64,000 nt of DNA from Symsagittifera roscoffensis (taxonomy: Eukaryota > Xenacoelomorpha > Acoela > Convolutidae). The stretch covers positions 8,213,954 to 8,277,953 of the forward strand of contig NC_087066.1 in the NCBI RefSeq assembly GCF_963678635.1, read 5' to 3'. The translations under genes and the position numbers were made by a program. Below, piece by piece: positions 13,333 through 26,934 of the stretch (within the stretch, counting starts at the first letter, position 1; the number at the start of each line of letters is the position of its first letter). The notes beneath the pieces were generated by a model that had not been told where the DNA came from, ran no database searches, and saw nothing but the letters and a program-made list of their open reading frames with translations.

Positions 13333-16300
13333 CTTGAAAAACAAAAATTATTTTTATTTAAACTTTTCTTCAATTTGCTCTTTTATAAGCCGCGGTCGAA
13401 AGCAAAATTATAAGCCGTTAAGCTTCATACAGTCATTAAGCTGCAACGTCAAACAGTCATTTGACAAAAAAAGGCTGGCGGCTCATCAATTGATTGCATA
13501 TTGGAGATTCTCGGTAACAAAAAATAAGGCAAAAAAAAGCTTTCATAGTGTGCCATATCCGGTTTAAAAAGTTTACGCACTTTAAAAAAGTCTCCAAATT
13601 TTGTTTATTTTTCATTTTCAGGTCTGTTTTTTTTTAATTTTCACTCTGTTTTTTTTACTTACTGCTGAGAGCGTGATGTTTAGGTGTGGCAGGCGTGACC
13701 AGAAGAGACACGTGATTGCTGTTGTGTATTTGGGTTAAGGCACCCGAGTGCTGATTTGAGCCCAGTTGTCCCCCTCTCTCCCCTCGCCCTCTATGCTGGG
13801 TGGGTCCATTCTTCTGCTGCTGCTGTGGGTCAAGTGTGTTTAGAAAGGCAGAGTGATTGCTGATGATTTTATTGTTGCTAGAGGTCAATGAACTCAACTG
13901 ACCTCGGCGTCTGATAGAGGTTGGTGAAGTGTCCCCTGCAATAAAACATAAGAATCAAAAATTATTCTTTTTTCACGCATTGGTTGTCTAGTTTACGAAT
14001 TTCCTCTCAAATATAAGTACTAATTATAAATCGGGCTGTAAATTAAACGTTGATTTTTCTACAGCATTCAATCGTTAAATTTTATTTATGTTAATCGCCA
14101 AAAACACGAAAGAATGATACAGATGCAAAATAAATGAAATCAAAAAAATTTAGTCCAATGACATGTACTAGAGCTGAAAAAGTTCTTTCATCTGTCGCTA
14201 ATTTTCGCTTTTTTATCCCCTGAACTTCTGAGCTGAAATTTTTTTTCAAGTCCCGCTGTGTCAAAAATGTGACACCCTGATTGATGTTTACAATAAAAAA
14301 GAGACAACAATGATCCCCTAATTTCGTTAATCAAATTTAAGACATCTTATAATGCCAAACAGCTAGCATGTGAGTCATATGCTTTATTAGGCTATTCTAA
14401 TTTTTAAAACCAGAGTATATTTTGCAGAAAAAAAAACATTTTTGTAATTATTGATTATTTCTTTTGTCCCAGAACTGAGCCCCAGGGTCACCTAGCGCTT
14501 AAAAGCACATTTCATTTTTAGAATTGAAAAGACCATTTTATATTTGAAATCGATGATACATTTCGATATAATCTAAAACTACATCAAGCTAAATGCAGTT
14601 GTTCTTTTTCAGAATTATCAGTAGCCTCAAAAAATATGGGTTGAAAGAAATACTATGTTTCTGTTATCTAAGAATACAGAAATGAAAAAAGCGGAGGGAT
14701 TGAGATCAAATAATCTACTATACTCCTCTAGTCTACAGGCAACTTGGGTTCTTTCTTGAGCCCTTTTTGACTTGTTAACGGGGAAAAAGAGCAACTATTG
14801 ACAAAGGGCTTATCTTTCGGCAGAACAGACAAAAGAGCATCCATCAAATCATTAGACACATATGATTAGGCAAACGGGGGAGAAGAAGGGGGATGGCAGA
14901 TAAGGTTGTTGCAGTAAAATGAAAAGTGATTAATGAAAGAATGCGTTTCTTAATCTTCAATTTTTTTCTCTTTTTTTTCTTGCTTGGTTAGAGGCATGAT
15001 CAAACAGCCAGCATAAACTCGTCTATATTAAAAAAAAATCGATTTCGTTATGGGAATAATCTCAATAAAACATTCAATTTTGAATGTAGCTCGTCCTTGA
15101 CTTTGCTTTAAAAAAATCAAGGAAGAAAACCCGAATCAATCAAAGCTCGAGTGTTCCGAATGGAGGTTCAAGGTCTTTTTGCGAAAAAAAATTGACGAAA
15201 ATTTTGAAAAACAAAAATAAAAAAACAAAACATGGATCCCTTTAAAGACAACGTCAAACACTGAGTGAAATAATTTGAGAGGCGATTGGTCTGAAAAGAT
15301 CTTCTCAAGTTAGACCAACTTTCCATTTGATTTCTAGGTTGCGCAAAATTTTCATTTCAACATTTCAACTAATATATGAAAATCTTGACTTTGATTTAGG
15401 AAAGAATTTATGAAGCATCCTGTAGTTGAAAAAAAATTATTTCAAAAATAACAGAAAAAAAATATATACTTTTTTCAATGCGAAAACTCCCTACTGTATG
15501 CTTTTGTTTGATGCCAGTTTTTTTTCAGTGTTTCCATTAATTCCTGCAAATTTTTAGCTATAAATTTGGCTAAATTTTGTAAAAGATCTTGTAACGTATC
15601 TTGTGTACCTTCGGTGTTTTTTCCTATTGATGATTGAAGATCCTAATAAGACTAGAATTTGAGATGTCAAGACTCAAAATTAATGAAAGAATGCGTTTCT
15701 CAATGCTTAATTGTTCTCTTTTTTTTTGTTTCTAAGCCAAACCCAAGTTCAAGAAGGCAGCATGACCTTGTTTATAATTTAAAAAAACTGCGTTATTGGA
15801 AAATTCTCATTAAAACATTCAATTATGAATGCAATTCGTCCTTGACTTTGCTTTAAAAAAAACTAATGAAACAAACATTATCAGTCAAGGCTCGAATGTT
15901 CCAAATGCTACTTGGTTTGTTCAAGGTCTCTTTGCATGAAAACCATTAATGAAAATTTTGAAAAACAAAAATAAAAATGAAAACATGGATCCCTCTAAAG
16001 GTCGAACGCTGTGTGAAATAATTTGAGACGCGATTATTTCTTAATTAATGGGACCGACCACAGCCAGCAATTTTCCCGGGCTGTCTTCGCTAGACAAAAA
16101 ATATTGTAAAATTCCATGCAGCAAGTAATGAGAAACCAGCTCCTTATTCAACGTTAATATAAAAAAAATTGCGTGATTCTTGGAAAAAAATCTTTGTAAA
16201 AATTAAACGCCATTTTTGTTTTTTCTTTGTTTTTACTATGTCCGATACTTTTTAGCATGAGAATTGAGCAATGAATTTTAAACCCAATTGAGTCTAACAA

Positions 16301-19300
16301 TCAGTTAAAATGATTTAAGAAAAAACAAAAAAGCTTAAATTATTTTCATGGAACTGGAAGGAAATCAGGAAAAATAATTCTCTGAAAAATTGCTTCTGTA
16401 ACAAAAACTACTGAAAAAATTGTGTTTTCACTGTTTAGTTTGCCCAACAGTCTGAAGAGATCTTCTTAAGTTAGACGAAGTTTCCATTTGATTGCTAGTT
16501 TGAGTGAAATGTTCAATTCTACATTTCAGCTTATTTATAAAAAATTTGACTTTGATTTGAGAAAGAGTTTATGAAGCACCCTGTAGTTGAGATATTTCTA
16601 TTTCAAAAAACACAGAAAAAATTTATACTTTTTTCACTGCTTAAACTCCCTACTGTATGCTTTTGTTTGATACCAGTTTTTTGTTCCAGTGTTTCTATTG
16701 ATTCCTGAAAAGTTTTAGCTAATAATTTGGCTAGAATTTGTAAAAGATCATGTAACGTATCTTGTGTAGCATCGGTGTTTTTTCCTATTGAAGATTGAAG
16801 ATCGAAATAAGAACTTGAACTTGAGCCGCAAAGACTTGAAATACTGTAAAATGAGTCAACCCCTTGCCGACCCAAAGGTCCCCCTTTGGTTATTTTTAAG
16901 AAATCCATCTTTGGCCGACCGACACTTAAGTTTTTCTAAAGGCGCCTTGGGCGCCAATAAATACTAAATTTGAGGGGGAGCTCGCGCCAAAAAAAACGCG
17001 ATTTTTTTGTCAAAACCTGCCAAAACAGCTTTTTTGACCTGTTTTTTCAAAAATTGGCATGTGGCGCAGAAAATTTGGCCAAAACAGCGTTTTTTTAGTG
17101 CTTCAGGAGAGCTCAGAAAATCAATTTGTCGACCTAAAAAAAAAGCTCGTCAAAATTTTCGAGCCCCCTCGAAAAAATCCTAGATCCGCCCTTGATTATA
17201 CTAATGTAGTCTAGTTAAACTTTTACTGTTGATTTTAATTTAATTTTAAGGAGCATCCCTTTGACACCACGCATGATATTTTTCAACATTATGAAATTTT
17301 TCAAAATTCAAGTTGGTTGTACCCGGTATTAGATGTGCATATAAGCTTTTTTGTCCTCAAAATTGCCGGTTTCTGAAGGTATCGTTATAGCACTCACTTC
17401 GAAACCCTCAAAAGCATGCTTTTTATTCCACAAATACCCAAAGTAGGCAAAAATGTAAGAGAAGAAAGAGTTCTTTTTATGACTTATTTTGCAGCTCGCC
17501 CACCAATTTTCCAACCAGCTTAATGGTATTAGCAGCTCTGCAGTTGTATAAAACTGGTAATATTTCTATGGCTTATTAGTTAAAAATGCAATTGTTAACC
17601 TGTTTTGTCTTATAACTTAACCCACTATCTACTTGTAGCGTGTCGATTTGATTGAAAGTTGCAAGGTGGACGTTCACTGATTTCCCTTAGCCTATTTTAT
17701 CCTATAAAAAATCATACAGGTTTTAAAATCTCAAATGTAAAATGGCCGAAGAAAACTTTCTTGCTTGGCAATTTTTTCAATTCAAAGCTTTTATGATCAC
17801 AATAAGAATTCGGTTATTATATCTACAAGAAAAAGTTTCGGCCTTTTCAACATGTCGTTTTCTCGACAGTGTTTTCACCTTTAAAAGTGTGATATTTGCA
17901 GTAATGGTAGGAGCCCGCGCACGTAACAAAGGAAATAATGGAATCGCCCATTCAGTCATTATAGGCCTCGTGAGACTTGGGAAACAATTTTGCTCGGTGA
18001 AAAAAGGACATCAAATACAACCCGCGGTATGCAAATGTGGCCAAATAGTAAAAAATGCATTTAAGCCACATAATTCTGTTATAGGTCAAGTGACAAACTA
18101 TATGAACAAAATATTGTTCACACATCAACTCATTACGTCACAATTCATAAACAACCGATATGGAATAATGGAAAAAACAGGGAGACAAAGTGGTTATATG
18201 ATCATGAGGATACCTTTGCGAAATTTCCCTTCAATTTTCTCTCCCTTCAGTGCAGAGGCGGAGGGTATCGATTGCTGTTTAAAAGTTGAACTGTGAACAG
18301 GTTAAAACTATACTGCTAAAGGGGGCAAAGAGAAGGCGGGGGAAAGGACGATCGTGAAATGCACAAAACAGGCCACAAAAATGACCTGATATTTTTTCAC
18401 ATTTCGCTGTTTATTTTGAATTATAGAGAATAATGCAATTAAGTTGAGAGAAGAATAAAAAGTTCAATTCAGCGTGCTATGTATCATAGGATATTGGCCC
18501 TTTTTCCTTTTCCTCGCACCTGCATTTTAGCTTTAGAGCTTTTATTCGCATCAAGCGGTTGTTTTGTAAAATGACAGGCTGACTCTTTTAGCTCATGTCA
18601 AACAAATTTGGATCTTCATTTTGAACAATCCACAACTACTCGTTACACCATAAATTTGATGCTCATTTTAGGTGGTGATGGAAAAAGGGTTGAAGGTCTC
18701 AAAAACCAACCAAAAAAAATCTAGGAAGCTTCAGATAAAAAATAATCAAACAGTCTTTGAATTCGACAAACAGTCACGGATAAAAAAATTTCCACAAAAA
18801 ATTGAAATAGAACAACAGAATTCAAACTTACATAACTTCAGAAACTGTTCAAAAGAAAAGGTATTGTGCGACAAACACTAATAAAAAAATACTTTAGAAC
18901 AAATATAAATTACATTAGCTTTTCAGAAGAGGCATTGAAAGTAAAATTTGAAACTTTTTGAAGTAGATCTACGGTCAAATGGGAGAGTTTTTAATTTTTT
19001 TTTTCAATTTAATCTTATATAAAAATATTTTGAAAATTATTTGGTGGATGCAAGGTTCAAATATTTAAATTCTAGTGTTTCAATCGTAGACAAAAAAAAA
19101 ACCCAAAACTTTCGCAAAGTATTTCGTTAGGCGAGTTTCAAAACACTTGTGGGCTCTAATGTTTTTGAAAATGCTTCTCAGAACTTCTGCATCCATATTT
19201 TTTTTAGCTTCTCGATCCCGCCAATCATAAATCTCCCAAAACACAAAATTTACGTTTTCCTTACTCTTAATTTTTTCTATTCAATCGTAGTAGTGTTTGA

Positions 19301-22300
19301 AAGAACCGTTTTTTTATTCAATATCACTGTACTTTATCTATCTTGACAGATAGAACTAAAACTGTTTATGCTTTTTCCTTACAATAACTGTTTTTAAAGC
19401 TCCTGGCATATCCAGTTAAACTAGTGGACAGGTTAAACTAGTGGACCCAAATTCTGGTTACATCTATCTGAAATACTTAATTTCGAATACAATTTTGAAA
19501 GATACGCTATTAGAGTTTATGTACAATTTTTACATCACCCGAAAAGTTTATGCAAATGATCTCCACTACTATCTCTGAAAATATTGATTTTTGGTTTGAA
19601 GCACTTTTTTCCGGTTCTAAAAGAGCCATTTTTGACATTTGCAATAAAGTTTTTCAACAATGTCAACTCAGATGAACCAAAAAATGTGCGGAAACTTTTC
19701 ACGCGAATAATGCAGTTTTCTCGTTTAAAATGTTTCAAATCGCTTGATCAAATTTTTCGTTCACACTTATTCAAAAACAGTCCTAAAGAATATCCACTAC
19801 AAAGAATATCTCCCTTTCAATATCTCCCTTTCATCCCTTTCAAAGTGAAAAATGGCGTTTTCAGGTCTAAATAAACAGATAGGTGTCTAAAAAACAGTGT
19901 TTTTCAAAAAAGAGTGTTTTTTTAAATCAATTTTGCAGTCGGTCGATGTAAAAGTTGTGTTAAATTTTTAAGTAAAAATTGTCCAAAATATTCCTTAAAC
20001 TCAAGTAATTTATGAGTAAGAACAAGAATTTGAGCTTAACTTTCTGCACTAGTGTGGTAAAACGAGTTGAGGAAGGGTAGTCGGTGGCTGTGCAAGTAGC
20101 ATAGAATGTTCCGACCAAGTTCATTAAAAAATGTTTTTTTTATAATTTTCTTCTGATTGGTGTCGTTATAAATGGGTGGTGTGATTTGAAAACTACACAA
20201 TCGAGTAGAAAATTAATAAAATAAGCATTATCAGCATTATCGACAACACTTGTTTTCAAAAAATGAATCATAAAAAAAATTTAAAAAAAAGTTTAATTTT
20301 TTGTATTCAATATCTTTTTTTAAACAGCGTTTCTGCCAAACAAGCGCTAAATAAAACATCCAAATTAGTTTTATTAATAGTGAAATCAAAGTAAGTTTTT
20401 ATCGCAAAGGTCTAGAAAACAGCAAACTTCCCTTCCATTTGAAGAGCGTTACTCGATCTCGTTACTCGCTCCAAATTAGACTAAACCTCAGATATTTAAA
20501 CGAGTTTTACTCGACACTGAGACAATTTTTTGAAAAGAAACTAATCATCACGATTGCAAGTGCTTTAATATGATATACCACCGAGTGGAGTGTCTTGCCT
20601 GCTCATTCTTTTTCAGTTGTGCGGTCGTGAAATTTCATGTGTTCACAAGAACGTGAAATAACTTTAGCCATAAGTTCAAAAAATTTAAAAGTTTCATACA
20701 TTTAAAACTCGATAACTAAATTATCGGTTGGTTCTTTCAATTTGTCCTATTTTGTGAAGTCAAAAATTAATTTCTACACACAAGTATTTCACTATTGTTT
20801 TTCTTGCGAGGAATTTAAACAATGCAAGAACTTTTTAAGGCATGTGCAAGATCATTGCAAAATTCTTGCGTGACATAAATTACTCAAAAATGTTTTATAT
20901 TTTAATTGCTGAAACAACAGTAGTCTAGAATAAATTTTCAATTTTGTTTTTACTTTGGTTATGTTGAGATTTCAAGTTTTGCAAATGTTGCGGTTTGCTT
21001 AAATTGAACTTGCAAAATTTGGCTTTTTTGTCATAAATTTTCAAGTTAAAATTAATTAGCGTTAAAAAACTTCTGGTTATTTGGAAAAAAAATTCAAAAA
21101 CATGGAAAAAAATTTATAACTCTTATCTACCTATTTTGAAATTTTTCAAAAGGAAGTATAAACTTCAGAAAAGTTTGTTTCGTTTCTATGCAACAGTGCA
21201 GTTTCTTTATGTTCCCGATGCAGTTTTCTTAATCTAGCAAACTCCGTAGCAAAAAAAAATCTAACAAGCTCTGAAAACTGTAAGTTTTTCAGAACGATGG
21301 TTTCTATACATTCGCGCACTTTCATCATGCTCCCTTAATACGAGGCCAAACTGTATTTTGTGTGAATTGTAAGCGGATTCCGCGATATGGACTTTTTCTT
21401 CCGTTTTCTTTAATCGTTCCGACAAAATTTTAAAATGTTTAAATTTGTAAATTTATCTCTGGAATCCAGGAACATACAGATGCAGGACATACAGGCAATA
21501 AACATCTAAATATCTCCTAGCTACTACCAGAAACTAAAAAATGCACTGAACATACCAAAAACTGTTTAAAAAAATTGCAAAAAAGTTTGTAGTAGGTTGC
21601 ACAGTTTTGCTTTTTTCTTGCAAATGGAATGCGAAGATTGCAAGAAACGTGCAAAATGGTAGCAAACTATGCAAGAATCTTGCAATAAAAAACGCACGAA
21701 CTATCTAAGAATACTGGGGTTCCAATGAAGTGCTTTCTGGGCGGAACTTGGTCCTGGATATTTCGATTAGTTTACTTTTTTTGATGATCAGTTTGAGAAA
21801 TAAAAAAAAATCTAGCTGACGAAAAAAAAATAATTTAATTGAGAAAAAAGTTAAAATGAATGTAACGATTTTAGAAAAATAACCATATGATAACCTACAA
21901 ATTGTTTGCTGTGAATCGGAAGAGTGGCATCCAGTGGACATCCTCGCAAATCCTCTTCGGAAGTTCCGACTGCCAATGAAGAAAAGCAGAGGGTAAGTTG
22001 CACTCTGGAAGTATATGAAGCAGTAGATCAACAACTGCGACACATTCTCGCTCCAAGGCCACGTGATCACCACGTGAACACTCTCCGAAACCGCGTGCAC
22101 AAAATAAGGCATCCAAGAAAGAGTAAACAGAACAACAATCGCCTGGAACGAACGCAACGATTTCACGTACGACTGCAATCCAGCATTACTCTTTATTACT
22201 GTTTTTATTCTCGGGTTAGTTAATAAACAACAGTAAACCCGACTTAAGTTAACGCCAATCATCAGTAAAGGTAAGATATAAGAGCCGATAGTTAAATAGT

Positions 22301-25300
22301 AGGTGTGGAAAATTGGGATAATTTGATGTTGTCGGTGCCAGTGGAGACAACTCGTCGATCGGCTAATCGCTTCCCATTCGGCTACGGGCCCCAACCCGCC
22401 CACACAGCCGAAGATCCACGCACATGTAAGAGATACAAATACTTGCATTGTTGGTCGCCAAGAGTGTGATTTAGCCGAATTGCTACTTGATGTGCAGTTA
22501 ACCGAAACGTGATTTGAGTTGTTTGATTGGTGGTTGTTCAACGAGACGTGATTTGTTGTGTGGTTTTTAGCGTCGTGTTTGTTTTTGATGTTTGTGACTG
22601 TATGAGTGTGGCTGTGGTTGCTGACGGTGTCGGCTAAGAAAGCGTTCGGCTGTTTGCCTATCTGTCCCATTGAGAAGACCACATGTAAACTGAAGTACAT
22701 CAGGGTGTGGGATACGGCACCTACAAACACAAAAAGCTAGCAGAAGCGTAACTTGGATTTTATCAAAAAGGGCGGATTTTGTCGTGCTTTTTTAAAGACA
22801 AATGAAGTTTTTGGTCACTTTTTGGAACTTTTACAGCAAAAAATCGCTCTCACTTAATTTCAGTGTATATTGGCAAAAAAGCGACTTTTGAAAGTTTTTA
22901 AATAAAAGATTTTGAAAAAAAAAACCAAAGCTGTAGGGAGTACATTTACTGAAGTAAGCCCGTCCCGGAATCTATTTTCTGCCTAAAGACCTCTCGGTTC
23001 TCTTTAACTATATCCCTTCTTCTCGGCTACCTACTAACGAGTACCCCCTATAAAGAAATAAATGAACGGTTACGCATATCAGAATTTTAAACCTAGTAAC
23101 GAATCCCCACTTTTGCAAAAGGAGGGATATAGTTAAAGGGATCCAATCTCTCGGTCAAAGAAAAAAATCTTGATAAATTCTACGAATCTACCTTGGAGGG
23201 CTAGCACCATGAACAGATTCAGTTTACACAGCAGAGCATCAAACAAGTCACTCTTGTACAGCACACTGAGGAGAGTGAGGGGCATACTGGTCATAGTCAT
23301 GGCCAAGTGGGCCATAGACAGGGACATGAAGTAGTAGTTGGAGTGGCTCTGTCTCAGGTGTCGGTTGGCGAGGCAGGTGAGGAGGAGGAGACTGTTTCCC
23401 AGGAGAGAGAGGAGCATAGCAGAGGCCAAATAGACTGCACTCACTTTCACCACCAACGTCAACTCAACCTGAAAAATGTACAAAAAAACACATAATTTAG
23501 ACAAGTATATTAGCTGCAAAAAATTTAGTGAAACAATCAAAAATGCATTCATAATCATAGAAGAATCTAGGACTTTCTCGAGGAGTCCGGAAAGTAGTGT
23601 TTTGGATTTTCAAAAATGTTCGACTTTTTTGACAACTTTGTTTCAGGTCGACCAAATTGATTTTTCAAGCTCTTTTAAAACGCAGTAATACTAATGATCC
23701 TATAGAGTTAATAGACAAAATTTCTGCACCGCTCACCCTTTTAATTAGATCAAAGTGGGGTGCCGAAAACGGATGATTTAAATTAATACCAAAGCGGGAC
23801 CTTTTGGGTGGTGAGGGGTTCGATTCCGTGGAGGGGGAGGGGATCGAATCAGAAACAGCTATTCTTTATAATCATACAACGAAAGCTCGTTGCTGTGCAA
23901 GTCGCACGGAAAGTTCTGAACACAATAAATCAAAACTTGAAACGATTTTTTTTTAAAATTTGTGTTGTTTGTGATCGTGATGAGTTTCGATAGTTCCCAC
24001 CACGAACTAAAGCTAAAAAGAAAGGTCGAATTTTTTTTTTTTAATTTCACCCCGCTTCTCCCCCCAAGAAGAGAACATCCTAGATCTAAACCCGAATGAC
24101 AATTATAATTTAAAAAGGATGTTATTAATATAAGCATCAGCCATGCTAAAAGTTACACAAATGTCGATTGAAGGAACCACCATTTTTCGATATCTGGCGA
24201 ATTTTTGAATGATTTGGTTAGTTATTCTTTATGCGATCGATTTGGTAATTTGGTTCCACGAGCTTGATAAATTTCCCTTCCCATGTTTGCCATTAACCTT
24301 TGGAAGAACAAAAGTTTTTCTATATCACTCGGAAATCTGTTCAAATTTTAAGTCAAACCTCATTCAGACATAACATTAAAAAAGAATTCAACGTTGCGGC
24401 TGGGAGTGCAGCTGAGAAACTCAATCATTATTCAGACAAAAAAATCCGTTTTCAACTCTGCTTGTCAATTTCAATCTAACTGCTTCTAAGTCAGTTAACT
24501 CGACAGACAAGGTCATTCTACAGTTTGAGTAGAGCTCAAAAACCCAAAATGGATGACAGAAATAAAAGCTGACAATATTATTGAAGAAACGACCCATCTC
24601 CAAATAAATTTAGTTAAAATAATTGAGTTGCTTAAAGAATCATCAGCTATTTAATTAAGCAGTAGAATGCTTTAATTGATTATTTTTTTTAACAGAACTC
24701 AGGGAAAGGTCTATGGCTTTCTCGATGAAGGGGGGGCTGATATTCAAACAAATTTTAAAATATTTGAGGACTTTTTTAAAGTCGACCAAATTAACCAGAA
24801 TGATTTTTGAGCTCTCCTAAAGCATTAAAAGACCCTGTTTTGGCGCCCAAATTTCTGCTCCGCAGGCAAAAATTTGAAAAAACAGGCCATAAAGACGTTT
24901 TTAGGTTTATCTTGGAAAATTTTGACCAAAAAATCGCGCGCGCTCACCTCTTAAAATTAGTTTATATTGGCGCCGGAGGCGCTTTTAGAAAAATTTTAGG
25001 GTCCGTCAGCCAAAATGGGCATCTCAAAATAGTTCAAAGAGGGAACCCTTTGAGTCGCCAGGGGGTCGAATAACGTGTTTCCCTGTTTTGGCCAAACTTT
25101 TTGCGCTGCCTGCCGGCAAATGAAAAAAAAACAGGCCAAAAATACGTTTTAGGCACTTTTTCGACAACTTTGAGCAAAAAATTGCGTTTTTTTGGCGCGC
25201 GCTCCCCCTTCAAAATTAGTATATAAATTGGCACCAAATGCTCGTTTTGAAAAAATTAGAGTCAGGCAGCCAAACATAGAGGACTTAAAATAGTACCCCC

Positions 25301-26878
25301 CCCCCCCCCGCCCGCGCTACTGACAAAGTTTGCTTTTTGGACTTAATTGTTCTTAATCCTTAGTTTTCAACTAGCCTAAGTTTTTTTTGTATTTGATGTT
25401 TCGAAGAGCGTAGTGATATTGCTCATTTCTTGCCGTAAAAATTGTCAACTGCAATTCTTAATTCAAGATAATTACAGGGAATTTCGACGAATATCATTCA
25501 CTTTTCTGGCGAGAAATAACACTGACACAAAACGCAAAATGAAAATGGAAAAACAGACACAAAACATTATGTGTGTGCTAAAGGGGTTAGAACAGCCCAG
25601 CTAAGAAGAAAAAAATGTGTAACATCCTTTTGTTTGTATCAATTCCCCCTTATAAAAGTAACCGATCTTGTTAACTATTTCCGCCCCTATAAAGAAAGAA
25701 TTGAACAGTTAAGCATTACGAATTTTGTACCTTGTTAACTATTCCCCTATTCCCAAAAGGGGGAGGTTTAAAAAGTTAACAAGATCCAAAAAAACTAGCG
25801 TGGGGGATTGGCTGTGTCTTTCTTCATAAAAAAACTTACAAAAACTAATGGTACATTTTTGAAGAAGATTTTCATTCACAACTGGTTGATTACCATTACG
25901 AGGCAAAAGTGTGCACTGGATAAGAGCACAATTTTGTGTCTGTTTGTTCCTGGATTCCAGAGACAAGTCTTAAAATATGTTCCAAAATGTGAGTGGATTC
26001 CACAAACAAAATTTCAGTGGATTCCGCATACATATACCTGTAACGTATATTTTGTCGGCACATTTGTTTTGTTGCGGATTCTGCAACGAGCAAATATAGC
26101 TAGTTGTTCTGGATTCCGCAACTGTAAGTGGATTCGGCAAAACGTAAGCGGAACCCGCAAATGTAAGTGGATTCCGCAAACTGTAAGTGAATTCCGAATT
26201 TTGTTCAATTTTGAACTTGCATATGAACAATTAAAAGCTGAGCTGTAATTCTTATCTCTAGCAATGCGATCAGGGGAATCCACGAACAAGTCTTAAAACA
26301 TTGGTTACCTAAATCGCTGGATGTCATCTTTTAGTATTTTGGAAACACAACACCGAACCATTTCAATATTTGGAGTCATTGAGTTGAGAGTGTATGGAAC
26401 ACACAGCATATCGACAAATTAGGTCCGTATTTGGGATTGCCTCAATCCCAAATACTAATTTTGGAAGCATAAGGCCCAATATATGCAGTAATTGTAGTCA
26501 TTGGGTTGAGAGTGTATGGAAACACAACACACAGTATATCACTAAATTAGGTCAGTATTTGGGACTCCATCGATCCCAAATACTGGTCAGTATTTGGGAT
26601 TGATGTAATCCCAAAATCTGGAATAATGTGGAATAAATATGGAATATATCCATTATTTGGAGTCATTAGGTTGAGAGTGATTAGAAACCCAACGCATAGC
26701 AAATCGTCAAATTAGTTCAGTGTTTGGGATTTTATCGATCCCAAATACTGGTCAGTAATTGGGATTCCATTATTCCCAAACACTGGTCTATTCTAGTAAA
26801 TTTCTATTCTAGTAACTTTCTATTCTAGTGATATCAAATCATGTATTTAAAAGATATAATTTTAAAGGCTACTACACA

Positions 26879-26934
<56 letters not shown>

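Larger units (their letters stand above)
13936..21898 (-). other. GPCR intron 3 (7963 bp), repeat-filled
   Basis: The donor is GTAGGT at 21898 and the acceptor TTTTATTGCAG at 13936. It holds a local duplication (14930-16850), a hAT-like MITE (16852-17195), a family B Helentron-like copy (20068-20640) and the left part of an ACGAGGCCAAACTGT element (21332-21480). It also contains a 184-codon plus-strand ORF at 17742-18296. I saw no further receptor exon. Confidence 0.6.

Noticed and set aside
12798-13567. Plus-strand open frames opposite the receptor tail
   Set aside because: They are antisense shadows of the exon and intron 4; no splice or protein support.
21924-22223. 99-codon plus-strand frame
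   Set aside because: It lies opposite GPCR exon 3 and its composition mirrors that exon.
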